Assembly (NCBI GenBank): GCA_016787785.1
Contig: JAEUTO010000011.1
Location: forward strand, 496,001-560,000
DNA: 64,000 bases
Reading direction: 5' to 3'
DNA from: Bacteroidia bacterium
Lineage (GTDB): Bacteria; Bacteroidota; Bacteroidia; B-17B0; Aurantibacillaceae
Shown: piece by piece, positions 35,190 to 44,673 of the stretch
Position numbering within the stretch: position 1 is the first letter of the stretch
Layout of the letters: each line of letters begins with the position of its first letter
Notes under the pieces: generated by a model
What the model was told of the DNA's origin: nothing
What the model saw: only the letters and a program-made list of their open reading frames with translations
Databases searched by the model: none
Made by a program: the position numbers and the translations under genes

Positions 35190-37131
35190 TAAAGTAATTG
35201 AAAAAATTCCTGCACACATTAAATTTTTAATAAAGCTCTATTTATTAAATCTGGTTTTCTTTTTTGTTATTCGCTTTATTTTTTATTGCGTTAACCGTTC
35301 TACCGATGTTGGCGAAGTTCCTTTTTTTGAGAAGTTGATGGCCTTTAGAATGGGCCTTGAATTTGATACAGCTGTGTTTTGCTGGATAGCGTTCTTGCCG
35401 ACACTTGTTTTTTCAATCAGTCATTTTTTAAAGCACAAAATAAAAAGCATTTATGTTTTTGGTTTTTATTCTTTTCTAATTTTAGAGTTAATTTATTTTT
35501 TTGTATGCATTGTTAACCTGCCTTATTTTGCACAATTTGGAAATCATTTAAACAGAAATGCGCTGCTGTGGAACGAAGATCCCGGTTTTATTGTTGGGAT
35601 GATCTTTGGCAGTTTTTCGTATTGGGGCTATTTGCTGTTATACCTTGTTATTGCTTTTGTATTTTCAAAAATTGCCAAAGTTCTTTACAACAAATTCAGG
35701 TCAAAAATAGCAATCGAAAAAGAAAGTAAACTTATTTTTTCTGTACTTATTTTTATTGTTTTTTCTGCAGTGCTGGTTTTGGGCGCAAGAGGTCGCACAT
35801 CCGACAGAACAGGACTTCACGAAGGCCTCTCTATTGTTTCGCAAAATAATTTTGTTAACCAGGTGGCCATTAATCCCAATTTTACTTTTTGGAAAACCCT
35901 TGTGTATAACGAAAGCAAAAAGCCATACGTGGTACCAAAAAATATTGACGAACAAATTGCTTACACGAGAAACTATTTGGGAATAAAGGGGCCGTTTGAA
36001 CAAAATATAAATAGAGTAATAACCGACAGCGCCGGCAAAAAATACAATTTTGTAATAATTGTTATGGAAAGTATGTCGCTTTACAAAATGGGTTATTACA
36101 ATGGCAAAAAACTAACACCAAATTTTGATAAACTAATTGGCGAATCGGTTTTCTTTAATAATTTTTTCTCTTCAGGTATCCATACTTTTAATGGCTTGTT
36201 TTCTACAAGTAGCGGTTTTCCAAGTATATTGGCCGAAAAAGCGATGAAGTGTTATGTGAAAAAAGCGTTTCGTGGTGTAGGACCGTTGTTAAGCGAAGAG
36301 GGTTACGAAACGTATGCCTACTCTACACACGATCCACACTTTGATAACATGGAAGGCTTTTATAAAATAAATAAGTTTGAGCATTTTGTAAGCCAATACG
36401 ATTTCGATTTTTCGCAAGCTGAAAGTTCGCTTGGCGTACCCGATCATCTCTTATTTGATAAATTGCTGGAAGTAACTAACGCAAGGAAAAATGAAAAACC
36501 TTTTGTTGCAGTTCTAATGACTGCCTCAGATCACGGTCCGTGGAAAATACCGCAAGATATTCCCTTTAAACCAAACAGCGGCAGGGAACAAGATAACTGC
36601 ACTTTATATGCCGATTGGAGCATTGGCCGTTTTATGGAAATGGCAAAAAAAACTTCCTGGTATAAAAATACTGTGTTCATGTTTTTGGGCGATCATGGTT
36701 TATCTATGGGCCATACGTATGAAATGCCGATCTCTTATAATCATGTTCCTTTTGTTATTCATCAACCTGCGCTTTTTAAAGCCGATACTATTTCTTATCC
36801 TGCCTATCAACCCGATGTGCCCGCAACCATTATGGGAATAATTGGCGCAACTTACACCAACAGTACATTTGGGATAAATATTTTAAAAGAGAAACATCCT
36901 TTTGTTGTTTTTTCTGCTGATGATAAAATTGGTTGTGTAGATAGCATGGGTTTTTATTATTATAAAACCCTTGCGAACAACCAACGCTTTTTAAGAAAAT
37001 ACAAGGATCTTGATCCTGTAAACTATATAGACAGCATGAAACAAAAAAGTGATTCTATGGAAAAGAACATGATGATGATCTACGAATCGGCTAATTATTT
37101 TATAAGGAAAGATCATTTTCTGTTCGAATGA
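35182..37131 (+). CDS. LTA-synthase-like membrane sulfatase/phosphotransferase
   Basis: A 649-residue protein with five membrane segments in the first 215 residues and an extracytoplasmic sulfatase-fold domain (about 280-600). Metal-site features: FVIIVMESMS, a Thr/Ser-rich nucleophile region around SSGIHTFNGLFSTSSGFPS, and FLGDHGLSMGH. The layout matches the LTA synthase/phosphoglycerol transferase group. Gram-negative members transfer phosphoglycerol or phosphoethanolamine to envelope glycans; the exact acceptor here is unknown. It overlaps the end of recN. Confidence 0.85.
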   Translation: MLDKVIEKIPAHIKFLIKLYLLNLVFFFVIRFIFYCVNRSTDVGEVPFFEKLMAFRMGLEFDTAVFCWIAFLPTLVFSISHFLKHKIKSIYVFGFYSFLILELIYFFVCIVNLPYFAQFGNHLNRNALLWNEDPGFIVGMIFGSFSYWGYLLLYLVIAFVFSKIAKVLYNKFRSKIAIEKESKLIFSVLIFIVFSAVLVLGARGRTSDRTGLHEGLSIVSQNNFVNQVAINPNFTFWKTLVYNESKKPYVVPKNIDEQIAYTRNYLGIKGPFEQNINRVITDSAGKKYNFVIIVMESMSLYKMGYYNGKKLTPNFDKLIGESVFFNNFFSSGIHTFNGLFSTSSGFPSILAEKAMKCYVKKAFRGVGPLLSEEGYETYAYSTHDPHFDNMEGFYKINKFEHFVSQYDFDFSQAESSLGVPDHLLFDKLLEVTNARKNEKPFVAVLMTASDHGPWKIPQDIPFKPNSGREQDNCTLYADWSIGRFMEMAKKTSWYKNTVFMFLGDHGLSMGHTYEMPISYNHVPFVIHQPALFKADTISYPAYQPDVPATIMGIIGATYTNSTFGINILKEKHPFVVFSADDKIGCVDSMGFYYYKTLANNQRFLRKYKDLDPVNYIDSMKQKSDSMEKNMMMIYESANYFIRKDHFLFE

Positions 37132-37146
37132 TTTAACGCTACAATT

Positions 37147-37318
37147 TTAAACCACATAGACACATAGAAAAAAGGGCACAATAAAGCTGCCCAAAAGACT
37201 CACATAATTTTCTTCGCATGCGAAGAAAATACTATGTATACTGTTATAGAGCTTGATGATTTTGTGCCTCTCGGAAAGGTTCTTCAATTGAGAGAAACTA
37301 TGTGCCTATGTGGTTAAA
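37147..37318. repeat. 172-bp imperfect inverted-repeat element
   Basis: Outer arms of about 21 bp (37147-37167 and 37298-37318) share the core CCACATAGnCACATAG. A second inner pair (GGCACAA near 37175 and TTGTGCC at 37262-37268) and a perfect 22-bp palindrome centred at 37219 (TTCGCATGCGAA core) lie between. It has no coding capacity. Similar CCACATAG-type arms recur between genes in other Bacteroidota genomes as far as I recall, so it is probably a small non-autonomous mobile or REP-like element. Confidence 0.65.
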
Positions 37319-37421
37319 TTTTTCTTTAATATTTCATGTTGTGTTCGGCGTCTTAGTGGTAAAAAATCGATAGTTATTTTGATCATAAATCGTATATTTA
37401 CCCAACTAAAAAACACAAAAA

Positions 37422-38231
37422 ATGGCTTATAACTTATTAAAAGGAAAACGCGGAATTATTACCGGTGCATTAGATGAAAATTCAATTGCATGGCAAGTGG
37501 CTCTTAAAGCACACGAGGAAGGTGCAACATTTGTACTTACTAATGCGCCAATTGCTATGCGCATGGGCGAAATAAATAAATTAGCAGCAGCAACCAATTC
37601 AAAAATAATTCCTGCCGATGCAACCAGCGTAGAGGAAATTGAAAAATTATATACCGAAGCAATGGCGCACCTAGGCGGCAAAATTGATTTTGTTTTACAT
37701 TCAATTGGAATGAGTGTTAACATGCGCAAGGATATTCCGTATACAGAATTAAATTATGAATATTATCAAAAAGGTGCTGATATTTCTGCACTTTCTTTTC
37801 ATAAAATGTTAGCGGTGGCATATAAATTGGATGCTATTAATGATTGGGGTTCTGTTGTGGCACTTACATACATGGGCGCTCAACGTGCATTCCCATTTTA
37901 TACAGACATGTCAGACATTAAAGCAATGTTAGAAAGTATTGCGCGCAGTTTTGGGTATCATTACGGCAAACGGAAAAACGTTAGAATAAATACAGTTTCA
38001 CAATCTCCAACAAAAACAAAGGCCGGAACAAGTATTAAAGGCTTTTTGGATTTTTATGATTTTGCTGAGTTACAAGCGCCGCTTGGTAATGCCAGCGCCG
38101 AAGACTGCGCTAATTTTTGCGTAGCTCTTTTTAGCGATATGACGAAGATGGTGACGATGCAAAATTTGTTTCATGATGGAGGTTATTCTTCAACAGGTGT
38201 TAGCCAGGAGCAATTAAACAGAATGAAATAA
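37422..38231 (+). CDS. fabI: Enoyl-[acyl-carrier-protein] reductase (NADH)
   Basis: Final reductive step of fatty-acid elongation. A 269-residue short-chain dehydrogenase fold with the FabI-type start (LLKGKRGIITGALDENSIAWQVA), the catalytic Tyr-x6-Lys in FYTDMSDIKAML, and the C-terminal NLFHDGGYSSTG. The length is normal. It is a single gene after the inverted-repeat element, closed by a terminator. The motif GALDENSIAW is the FabI version of the dinucleotide loop. FabI is the usual target of triclosan-type inhibitors. Confidence 0.95.
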   Translation: MAYNLLKGKRGIITGALDENSIAWQVALKAHEEGATFVLTNAPIAMRMGEINKLAAATNSKIIPADATSVEEIEKLYTEAMAHLGGKIDFVLHSIGMSVNMRKDIPYTELNYEYYQKGADISALSFHKMLAVAYKLDAINDWGSVVALTYMGAQRAFPFYTDMSDIKAMLESIARSFGYHYGKRKNVRINTVSQSPTKTKAGTSIKGFLDFYDFAELQAPLGNASAEDCANFCVALFSDMTKMVTMQNLFHDGGYSSTGVSQEQLNRMK

Positions 38232-38251
38232 TATTTTTTTAGAGTAGATTT

Positions 38252-38290
38252 AAAAACGTTTACTGAATTAATTTTCGGTAAACGTTTTTT
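38252..38290 (+). terminator. Terminator after fabI
   Basis: AAAAACGTTTAC (38252-38263) pairs with GTAAACGTTTTT (38278-38289), loop of 14 bases, then Ts. Confidence 0.88.
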
Positions 38291-38318
38291 TATTGCTTTT
38301 AAATAGTGGTAAGCGGCA

Positions 38319-38900
38319 TTATTTTACAGATCTTTTTAAATCATAGTTTTGCGCTGTGCGCTTTGGCGTCTCGTTAAAACGCAGATCAGTGCAAGTTTCA
38401 AGGGTAAATATTTGTTTTTCGATAGCAGTTGTATAGACGGCGTTCGGACAAAATTCATCTTCGCTGGTATCAGAATTTGTAACCCCTAATGGCAGATCGG
38501 ATAGCTGTTTAGTAAACGAGTTTATTAAGGTATCCTTCAATCGGTCGGCGTCGTAATAAGAAGCGCAATGTTTGAGGTTTTTACTAAAAAATCGGGTGTC
38601 AACACTTAATAATAACGAAACAAGTCCCTTTTTAGAAATGCGAATGGTATAAAAGATATTTTTATACAATTTAATTTCAAAACGTTTGTTGCAAGAAATC
38701 ATATTCGAATTAATAAGCGTTTTACTGGATAATAATTCTATTTTATAGATACCGTGCTTTGAATGGTTAGACCTAAGGACCATACCGTTGAGCTTTATTT
38801 CGTTTGAAAAATTTTTTGGCGTTGCAGCAAAGCTACCATTTACGAAACGTAGTAGCATAAAGGCTGTTAGGATCAGGGATGAATAATATTTGTTTTTCAT
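38319..38900 (-). CDS. Secreted hypothetical protein
   Basis: A 193-residue protein with a signal peptide ending near GSFA. The middle has a beta-strand pattern (IKLNGMVLRSNHSKHGIYKIELLSS...YTIRISKKGLVSLLLSVDTRF) resembling carboxypeptidase-regulatory-like or PEGA-like beta-sandwich folds of Bacteroidota secreted proteins, but no firm family match. Cysteines in the C-terminal half may form disulfides. It stands alone between fabI and the large T9SS protein. Confidence 0.6.
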   Translation of the reverse strand: MKNKYYSSLILTAFMLLRFVNGSFAATPKNFSNEIKLNGMVLRSNHSKHGIYKIELLSSKTLINSNMISCNKRFEIKLYKNIFYTIRISKKGLVSLLLSVDTRFFSKNLKHCASYYDADRLKDTLINSFTKQLSDLPLGVTNSDTSEDEFCPNAVYTTAIEKQIFTLETCTDLRFNETPKRTAQNYDLKRSVK

Positions 38901-39005
38901 ACCACAAAGTTGGCGCTAATTAATTGGTTTAATCGCCTGATTTGCCGGGTAATGCCACATATGTAAGATTAGGCCGGATTATGTAGATAAGAGAATGCGC
39001 AGTAT

Positions 39006-42000
39006 TTACTGAATGATGAGCTTTTTAGTGAACGTTTTTTTATTGCTCTCAACACTCACAAAATAAATTCCTCTGGTAAATGTGCTTACATCAATTGTTT
39101 GCGATGTAAGCGATGAAGGTTTATTGTTTTCGTAAACAATTCTTCCAAGCGCATCTCTTATTAACACTGCGCTTATAGTTTCTAACTGAGTGTTAAAAGC
39201 GAGTGTTATTTTTTCGTTAGCAGGATTTGGAAAAATATCAAACATCGAAATTTCAGCAGAGGCTGTTTTAACATCTGTGGTTATTAAACTTGCATTTAAA
39301 TTAATGTTATCTACATAAAGCACGTTACCATAATTTCCACGATTTTGAAACGTGATCATTACTTCGGGCTGTCCAATATACGCGTTTAAGTAAACGGTAT
39401 CTGTACGCCACTGTGTTGCGGTTGGCGTAAAAAATCCTGTATTATCCGGAGCCGTTGCTAAAGTGGTACTGCCTTTTGTGTACACAATGTTGTAGGATTG
39501 TCCGCAGTTAGTGGAGATGCCAACAGCCAACGAATCAAAATTCACATTATCGTAACGCGCATAAGCCACATCAAAATAAAGTTTTGGATTAGTAACGCCA
39601 ACTAAATTGTAATTCTGCGTGGTAAACGCATCACGTTTTCCTAATACTGCAAAATTATAATTATCAAAAAATGCACTTTCGCTGCTTGCGCTATATCCAC
39701 CAACGGTATTACTTTTTTGCCATACTATCTGGTCTTGTGTATCATCAAACAAGGTCCAGTTGTTTGGCGGAAAGGGACCCGCAAAACTTTGTGTTACCGG
39801 AAGTACTAACGAAGTAATAACGGTAATGTAAGCGGTTTGTGTTAATACGCTTGTACCATTTGCATTTGTTACACTAAGCGATACGGGATAGATACCGGGT
39901 GTTGCATAGGTAACCGAAGGATTTGTTAGTGTTGATGTTGCGGGACTACCACCGCTAAATGTCCAGGCCCATGCAATTGGGTTGCCATAACTTTGATCGG
40001 TAAAGGTTACAGTTGTATTTGGGCAAATAATTTGTTTGTTTACAATAAAACCTGGTGCCGGTGGCATAGAGGTATTTATCGGCAATTCCCAAACGCCGCG
40101 ACCATAGTACCCAACGCGTAATGCAGAAGAAGCTGTGCCCGAATTAAAGAACATAAAATCATTCATATCGGCAATGGTTGGTAAATTATAGGTAATATTT
40201 TGCCATGCTGCTAAAGAAGAATTTCTGTAATACACTTTTTTTGCCGTGCAGGCGTAAACACTTTCATCATTACTAAATTCGTCATGATAAATAGCAATGA
40301 TATTTAAGCCGCCTGTAATACCGGTATTATAATTTGTAAACGTTTGTCCTTTATTGGTAGAACGGTAAATGGTGTTGCCGCATGATACAATAACTACGTT
40401 AGAGTTGGTTGCTATACTTGTAATGCAGGCTGCAACTCCTGTAGCCCCCGGTGCACCAAAAGTGGTAAAGCTTGGCGAAGCTGCAAAAACATTATCGCAG
40501 CGATAGAAAACGTTGTTACTTGTAAAAGCATAAATTACTGAAGAGTCGGCCCAGGATGAATGTAAAGCAACAACGGTATTTGTTGTAGTACCAATTTGTG
40601 TCCATGTTGGTGTTGTGGCTGTTAAAGAATTACTTCTGTAAAAATTTTGCAGAGCACAAAAACCGGTGTTTGGTATTTTTTTATTGAAGGCTAAATTAAT
40701 ATTGTTGCTGGCTGTAAATGGTAAATTATAGCTTGTCTCCGATCCATTTACCGGCCGGCGATTTCCATTCTCATAATAATAAACCGTATTGGCACTATTA
40801 TAAGAGAATAACATTTTACTTCCCCAATCGCCACCGCGGTTAGTGAACCAGGTACTTGAATTTAAGAACAACTCACCATTATCCTGTGTGCCAATACTTA
40901 CCGTGTTACGTTGCAAATTACTCTGCGCTGCGTGGTAAATTTCTGTTGCTTCAATGCCATCCGAGCGATCGTGCCATGTTACCCCACCATTGCGACTTAC
41001 AAAAACACCACCATCATTTACATTAAACAACAGGTTGCTGTAAACAGGATGTTGTCGTATGCCGTGCATATCGGTATGGCAGTTATCATACCAGTTGGTT
41101 AATTTTGTCCAGGCAACACCGCCATTGGTACTTTTCCAAACGCAGTGTGCGGCAATGTATAAAGCGTTAGCATTGTTCTGGTCACAGGTCATGCTAAAAT
41201 TATAATCGCCCTGCCCGGGGGTGGTGGCATCATAACCTACTAAACTTTGCGCGGCGTTATTGTAAACGGTTGTAAAACTTGTGCCAAAATTAGTTGACTT
41301 CAAGGTTAGTCCTTCGTTAGCGATCATAGAAAGATAAACCACATTTGGACTTGCCTTACTCACTGCCAGACGCATGCCTTGCCCGTTGCTTGACGGCACA
41401 AAAACACCGGCGGTAATTTGGGTCCACGTGGCACCAAAATTTAACGAGCGCCAGAGTTGAGAATCAGTTACAGCGTAAACCGTATCGGCACTATTAGGTT
41501 TTAATAGCATAGCCTTAAAAGCGCCACCGGTTTTTACAACGCTCCAGTTGGCACCGGCGTTGGTTGATTTATAAATTCCGTTTTCGGTTGCCGCTAAAAT
41601 ATTTTGGTTGTTAATGGGGTCCATAATTAACTCCACCACCAAACGGTTACCCATGCCGGTATTTGAAAGTGCCCAGCTGGTGCCGCCATTGGTACTTTTC
41701 CAAACACCAAAGCCGGATGAATAATAATTAGGATCGCCGCTGCCCAAATACAAAGTGTTGTTGTTGGTATGATCAATGCAAATAGAAGCACATTCCATTT
41801 TTGGAAAATAATCGGTACCCACATTTTGCCAGGTAGCACCTGTATCGTTACTGCGCCACAAACCACCGGTGGCAGAAGTAACATATAAACGGTTGGTAGT
41901 TATAGGATCAAATTTTATTTGCGTGCAGCGGCCAATACCATTTATTTGCCCGCTGGCATTGATAGGAAAATTAATTGGCCCTGATGCTGACCAGGATGTT

Positions 42001-42065
42001 GCAGGTTGTGCTATGGCGAAATGGCAAACACAAAAGGCAAACACAAAATTTAATAAGGCTCTCAT
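39006..42065 (-). CDS. Large secreted sortilin-like propeller protein with PKD and T9SS domains
   Basis: A 1019-residue protein. The start at 42065 overlaps the upstream stop as ATGA and opens the signal peptide (MRALLNFVFAFCVCHFAIAQ). Order: BNR/sortilin-type propeller repeats (GGLWRSNDTGATWQNVG, GVWKSTNGGTSWALSNTG and so on, to about 660), a PKD domain (ICPNTTVTFTDQSYGNPIAWAWTFSGG), a jelly-roll-like domain (about 775-920), and a T9SS tail (IFPNPANEK to FTKKLIIQ). Probably surface-exposed and adhesive or glycan-binding; no catalytic signature was found. Confidence 0.85.
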   Translation of the reverse strand: MRALLNFVFAFCVCHFAIAQPATSWSASGPINFPINASGQINGIGRCTQIKFDPITTNRLYVTSATGGLWRSNDTGATWQNVGTDYFPKMECASICIDHTNNNTLYLGSGDPNYYSSGFGVWKSTNGGTSWALSNTGMGNRLVVELIMDPINNQNILAATENGIYKSTNAGANWSVVKTGGAFKAMLLKPNSADTVYAVTDSQLWRSLNFGATWTQITAGVFVPSSNGQGMRLAVSKASPNVVYLSMIANEGLTLKSTNFGTSFTTVYNNAAQSLVGYDATTPGQGDYNFSMTCDQNNANALYIAAHCVWKSTNGGVAWTKLTNWYDNCHTDMHGIRQHPVYSNLLFNVNDGGVFVSRNGGVTWHDRSDGIEATEIYHAAQSNLQRNTVSIGTQDNGELFLNSSTWFTNRGGDWGSKMLFSYNSANTVYYYENGNRRPVNGSETSYNLPFTASNNINLAFNKKIPNTGFCALQNFYRSNSLTATTPTWTQIGTTTNTVVALHSSWADSSVIYAFTSNNVFYRCDNVFAASPSFTTFGAPGATGVAACITSIATNSNVVIVSCGNTIYRSTNKGQTFTNYNTGITGGLNIIAIYHDEFSNDESVYACTAKKVYYRNSSLAAWQNITYNLPTIADMNDFMFFNSGTASSALRVGYYGRGVWELPINTSMPPAPGFIVNKQIICPNTTVTFTDQSYGNPIAWAWTFSGGSPATSTLTNPSVTYATPGIYPVSLSVTNANGTSVLTQTAYITVITSLVLPVTQSFAGPFPPNNWTLFDDTQDQIVWQKSNTVGGYSASSESAFFDNYNFAVLGKRDAFTTQNYNLVGVTNPKLYFDVAYARYDNVNFDSLAVGISTNCGQSYNIVYTKGSTTLATAPDNTGFFTPTATQWRTDTVYLNAYIGQPEVMITFQNRGNYGNVLYVDNINLNASLITTDVKTASAEISMFDIFPNPANEKITLAFNTQLETISAVLIRDALGRIVYENNKPSSLTSQTIDVSTFTRGIYFVSVESNKKTFTKKLIIQ

Positions 42066-42469
42066 TGTTTTTGCTCCCACATTTTTAATTGTTCTTCTTT
42101 GCTGATGATGTGGCCGTCGGCCTGCACATAAGGTTTAACCTGCATTTTCCAATGCTCGAATTTTTTACACTCTAAACCGTATTTTTTGTACATTTCTTTT
42201 TCTTTTCTTTTTTCGCGCATCTCGCGGCGGCTCTCCATCTTTTGTTCTTTGCTGGCTTCGCCTTTGGTTTGGCCAATTAGTTCATCTTCCTCTAAGGGTT
42301 TGCGTTTGCCCTTCCAAAACGTTTCGTAGGCGTTTATTGCTTCAAAATAATTAACGTTAGGATCTTTGATCATCTCTATCCAATAGGGATGTTTTTTGTA
42401 ATTTTTACTTTGCTGCGCCTGTGCAGTACCAAAACAAATTAGCGTACAAAAAATAAGGAAGTATTTCAT
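42062..42469 (-). CDS. Secreted charged hypothetical protein, partner of the propeller protein
   Basis: A 135-residue protein with a signal peptide (MKYFLIFCTLICFGTAQAQ), a short conserved-looking part (HPYWIEMIKDPNVNYFEAINAYETFWKG), and a highly charged helix (about 70-110). Its stop overlaps the propeller-protein start (ATGA), so the two are translationally coupled and probably act together. I have seen similar small proteins coupled to such propeller proteins in Bacteroidota. Function unknown. Confidence 0.7.
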   Translation of the reverse strand: MKYFLIFCTLICFGTAQAQQSKNYKKHPYWIEMIKDPNVNYFEAINAYETFWKGKRKPLEEDELIGQTKGEASKEQKMESRREMREKRKEKEMYKKYGLECKKFEHWKMQVKPYVQADGHIISKEEQLKMWEQKQ

Positions 42470-42637
42470 ATGTTGAAATTATTATTTTTAATTGTCATAT
42501 GGTTTATCCAGTTTAACTTTTTGTTTTTGTGTTTTGGCAAACATGGATAGTTCATAAAAACAAAAATACTTAATAATGTTGAGCAGGGACTTCCTAAAAA
42601 TATTTAGTTTATTATTTAAGGATCTTATCTCCAATGT

Positions 42638-43480
42638 TTATGGATAGTTTTTGTCTACTACGTTTTGTATGATGCGGATTTTCACCTCGTCAAGACCGGC
42701 GTGATATTTTATAGATGTTGCCTTCTTTTTTGTAAAATATTTAAAGAATACGCAGGCGTTTAAATACGCCCCAAGCATAGAGGGATGCTGGTCATCATCA
42801 TATAAATTAATATTCGGATGGGATTTTAGTATTTCCAAATAACAATTAGTTATCGGCACGGTTTTCATGTTTGTCGCTTTAGCAACTGTATCATAGGCGT
42901 TATTTATAAATTTAGCTTCTTCATCTAAAGAATTTATCAGTGGTGAGCAACATTTTAGTTTTGTTATTATTGGGCTAACAACACCGCTAGGGTAACAGTA
43001 TTGTTTTGGAAAGGTATCAAGACCAGGCCAGGTTTTAAAAAGTATAAACGATGTATTGTTATAATTAGATAATTTCTTTATGTTTATTATGGCGGGAATA
43101 ACCTGTAAATTTTTTACTTCAGGAATAAGTAACCTAACGGTACCTTCCTGTAATATAATGTGATCCCACTTTTTTAATAACAGTGTTTTTTCAGTTTCAG
43201 TAGTGTCTCCTTTTTGCTTTGGACGCGATGAAGCAAAGTCTCGGTTTTTAGAAGTAATTATTATATTGAGGTGACTGTCAAGGGAGATTCCAGGAAAGGT
43301 TGACTGAGAAACCTTATAATTTAATTTGGCATGATCAAACATTTTTTGGAGGGTTATTGGCATATCAAAATAGTAAGTCAAACTATTTCCAATAAATAGT
43401 ATGGAAATCCTAGGCTTAGCTTTTTCGGTTGAGAATGAAAGTAATAAAAAGGATAAAATTATTTTTAAAAATGTTCTCAA
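42638..43480 (-). CDS. Secreted SGNH/GDSL-like hydrolase
   Basis: A 280-residue protein with a short signal peptide. Block I is FIGNSLTYYFD (nucleophile Ser in GNSL), and the C-terminal catalytic pair is DDQHPSMLGAYLNA (Asp-x-x-His type). The pattern fits the DUF4886-like/SGNH group that removes ester groups from glycans or lipids. The middle segment (WDHIILQEGTVRLLIPE) is the expected GxND-equivalent region. It is flanked by intergenic gaps on both sides, so probably a single gene. The substrate is unknown. Confidence 0.75.
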   Translation of the reverse strand: MRTFLKIILSFLLLSFSTEKAKPRISILFIGNSLTYYFDMPITLQKMFDHAKLNYKVSQSTFPGISLDSHLNIIITSKNRDFASSRPKQKGDTTETEKTLLLKKWDHIILQEGTVRLLIPEVKNLQVIPAIINIKKLSNYNNTSFILFKTWPGLDTFPKQYCYPSGVVSPIITKLKCCSPLINSLDEEAKFINNAYDTVAKATNMKTVPITNCYLEILKSHPNINLYDDDQHPSMLGAYLNACVFFKYFTKKKATSIKYHAGLDEVKIRIIQNVVDKNYP

Positions 43481-43642
43481 AAGATTAATTAAATAAATTT
43501 AGAACTGAATACTCCATCCGATAGAATCTTAATAATACTCTATTTGCCATTAATATAATATAGCTTTTAAGCGGTATTAATGTATTCCTTTTCTATAATG
43601 TTAAGTTGTTTGTTTATTTTAACGCGAATAGATTAAATTTTT

Positions 43643-44614
43643 CTATTTCTTTTTTAGTTCCCTTAAGAGCATATCTTTTTTATATTGTTCAACATCCCAT
43701 TTTAGCTGCCAGTTGCTTATATACTCTGCCATTGGTGGCAAGAAAACTTCAGCTCTGCGTTTATCCACATTGTCCGGGTCTTCTAAGGGTAAAACATATA
43801 AAATACCAGTTTCATCATCGCGTCCAAGCTGGCTTCCATAAATCTGCTTTTTATTTTGGCCTATTGCAACTCTATCCTCTAATAAAGCAAGATCTTTACT
43901 TGCAGCTTTACGATTTTTTACTGCTTCGCGCATCATCGGTAAGTATTTTTCCTGTATTTTTTGATCTGAGTGCTGAATAACCAAAAACAACGTTGAGCTT
44001 CCTCGACCTCCAATAATATCAGGACCAAGCCACCCATATTGATCTAAAATTTTTGTTATAAATATAACATTTGATGCGTCTTTTTCACTTATGATCTGCC
44101 AAAGGCTATCCATTTGCTTAGAATTGTGTCCATATTTTTTTTCAATAACATCTACCTGTAATCTGTAATGCTGGTCTTCAAAATCAATACTATCTAGCGT
44201 TTTTACGAGAGGTTTGTTTAGTTTAGCTTCCGCTTTTTCTTTATTTTGCTTAACAGTTTCAATCAAAGGTGCCCATCTTGGATCAGAATGTAAAGTAGTA
44301 AAATCCTTATCTGAAGTTATAGTAATGAGATCCTTATACTTACCCTGGATAACAATTCGATTTAAATGAAAAAAAGCGCTGTCTGGATACTTTGCTAAGG
44401 CCCAGGAACAAGCAGCGCTGTATCGGTCCTTCTCATAAGCTTTTCCCTCGTTTTCTTTAAACGCAGATGAAAAAAATAGCGCTGAACTTTTGTACTCTTT
44501 AGCGTAATAAAGTGAATCCGCCTTTTTTATTAAGTCAAAATATCTGGCAGGAGGTCTTTGACTATAAAAACTGAATGTAAATAAAACACCAAAGAAAAGG
44601 AGCAAGTTTTTCAT
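43643..44614 (-). CDS. Secreted DUF6624-type protein at the end of the peptide-maturation locus
   Basis: A 323-residue protein with a signal peptide (MKNLLLFFGVLFTFSFYSQ). TPR-like helices fill the N-terminal half, and a conserved block follows (QYGWLGPDIIGGRGSSTLFLVIQHSD...YLPMMREAVKNRKAASKDLALLEDRV...QIYGSQLG), which I recognise as DUF6624. Such genes are often found beside grasp-with-spasm peptide systems. It follows the SPASM gene on the same strand after 59 bases. Its role there is unknown. Confidence 0.75.
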   Translation of the reverse strand: MKNLLLFFGVLFTFSFYSQRPPARYFDLIKKADSLYYAKEYKSSALFFSSAFKENEGKAYEKDRYSAACSWALAKYPDSAFFHLNRIVIQGKYKDLITITSDKDFTTLHSDPRWAPLIETVKQNKEKAEAKLNKPLVKTLDSIDFEDQHYRLQVDVIEKKYGHNSKQMDSLWQIISEKDASNVIFITKILDQYGWLGPDIIGGRGSSTLFLVIQHSDQKIQEKYLPMMREAVKNRKAASKDLALLEDRVAIGQNKKQIYGSQLGRDDETGILYVLPLEDPDNVDKRRAEVFLPPMAEYISNWQLKWDVEQYKKDMLLRELKKK

Positions 44615-44673
44615 GTTATATAAAATTACACAATTTTTAACTAGTATGTGGAAAAATTCAGCCGCAATGTACT

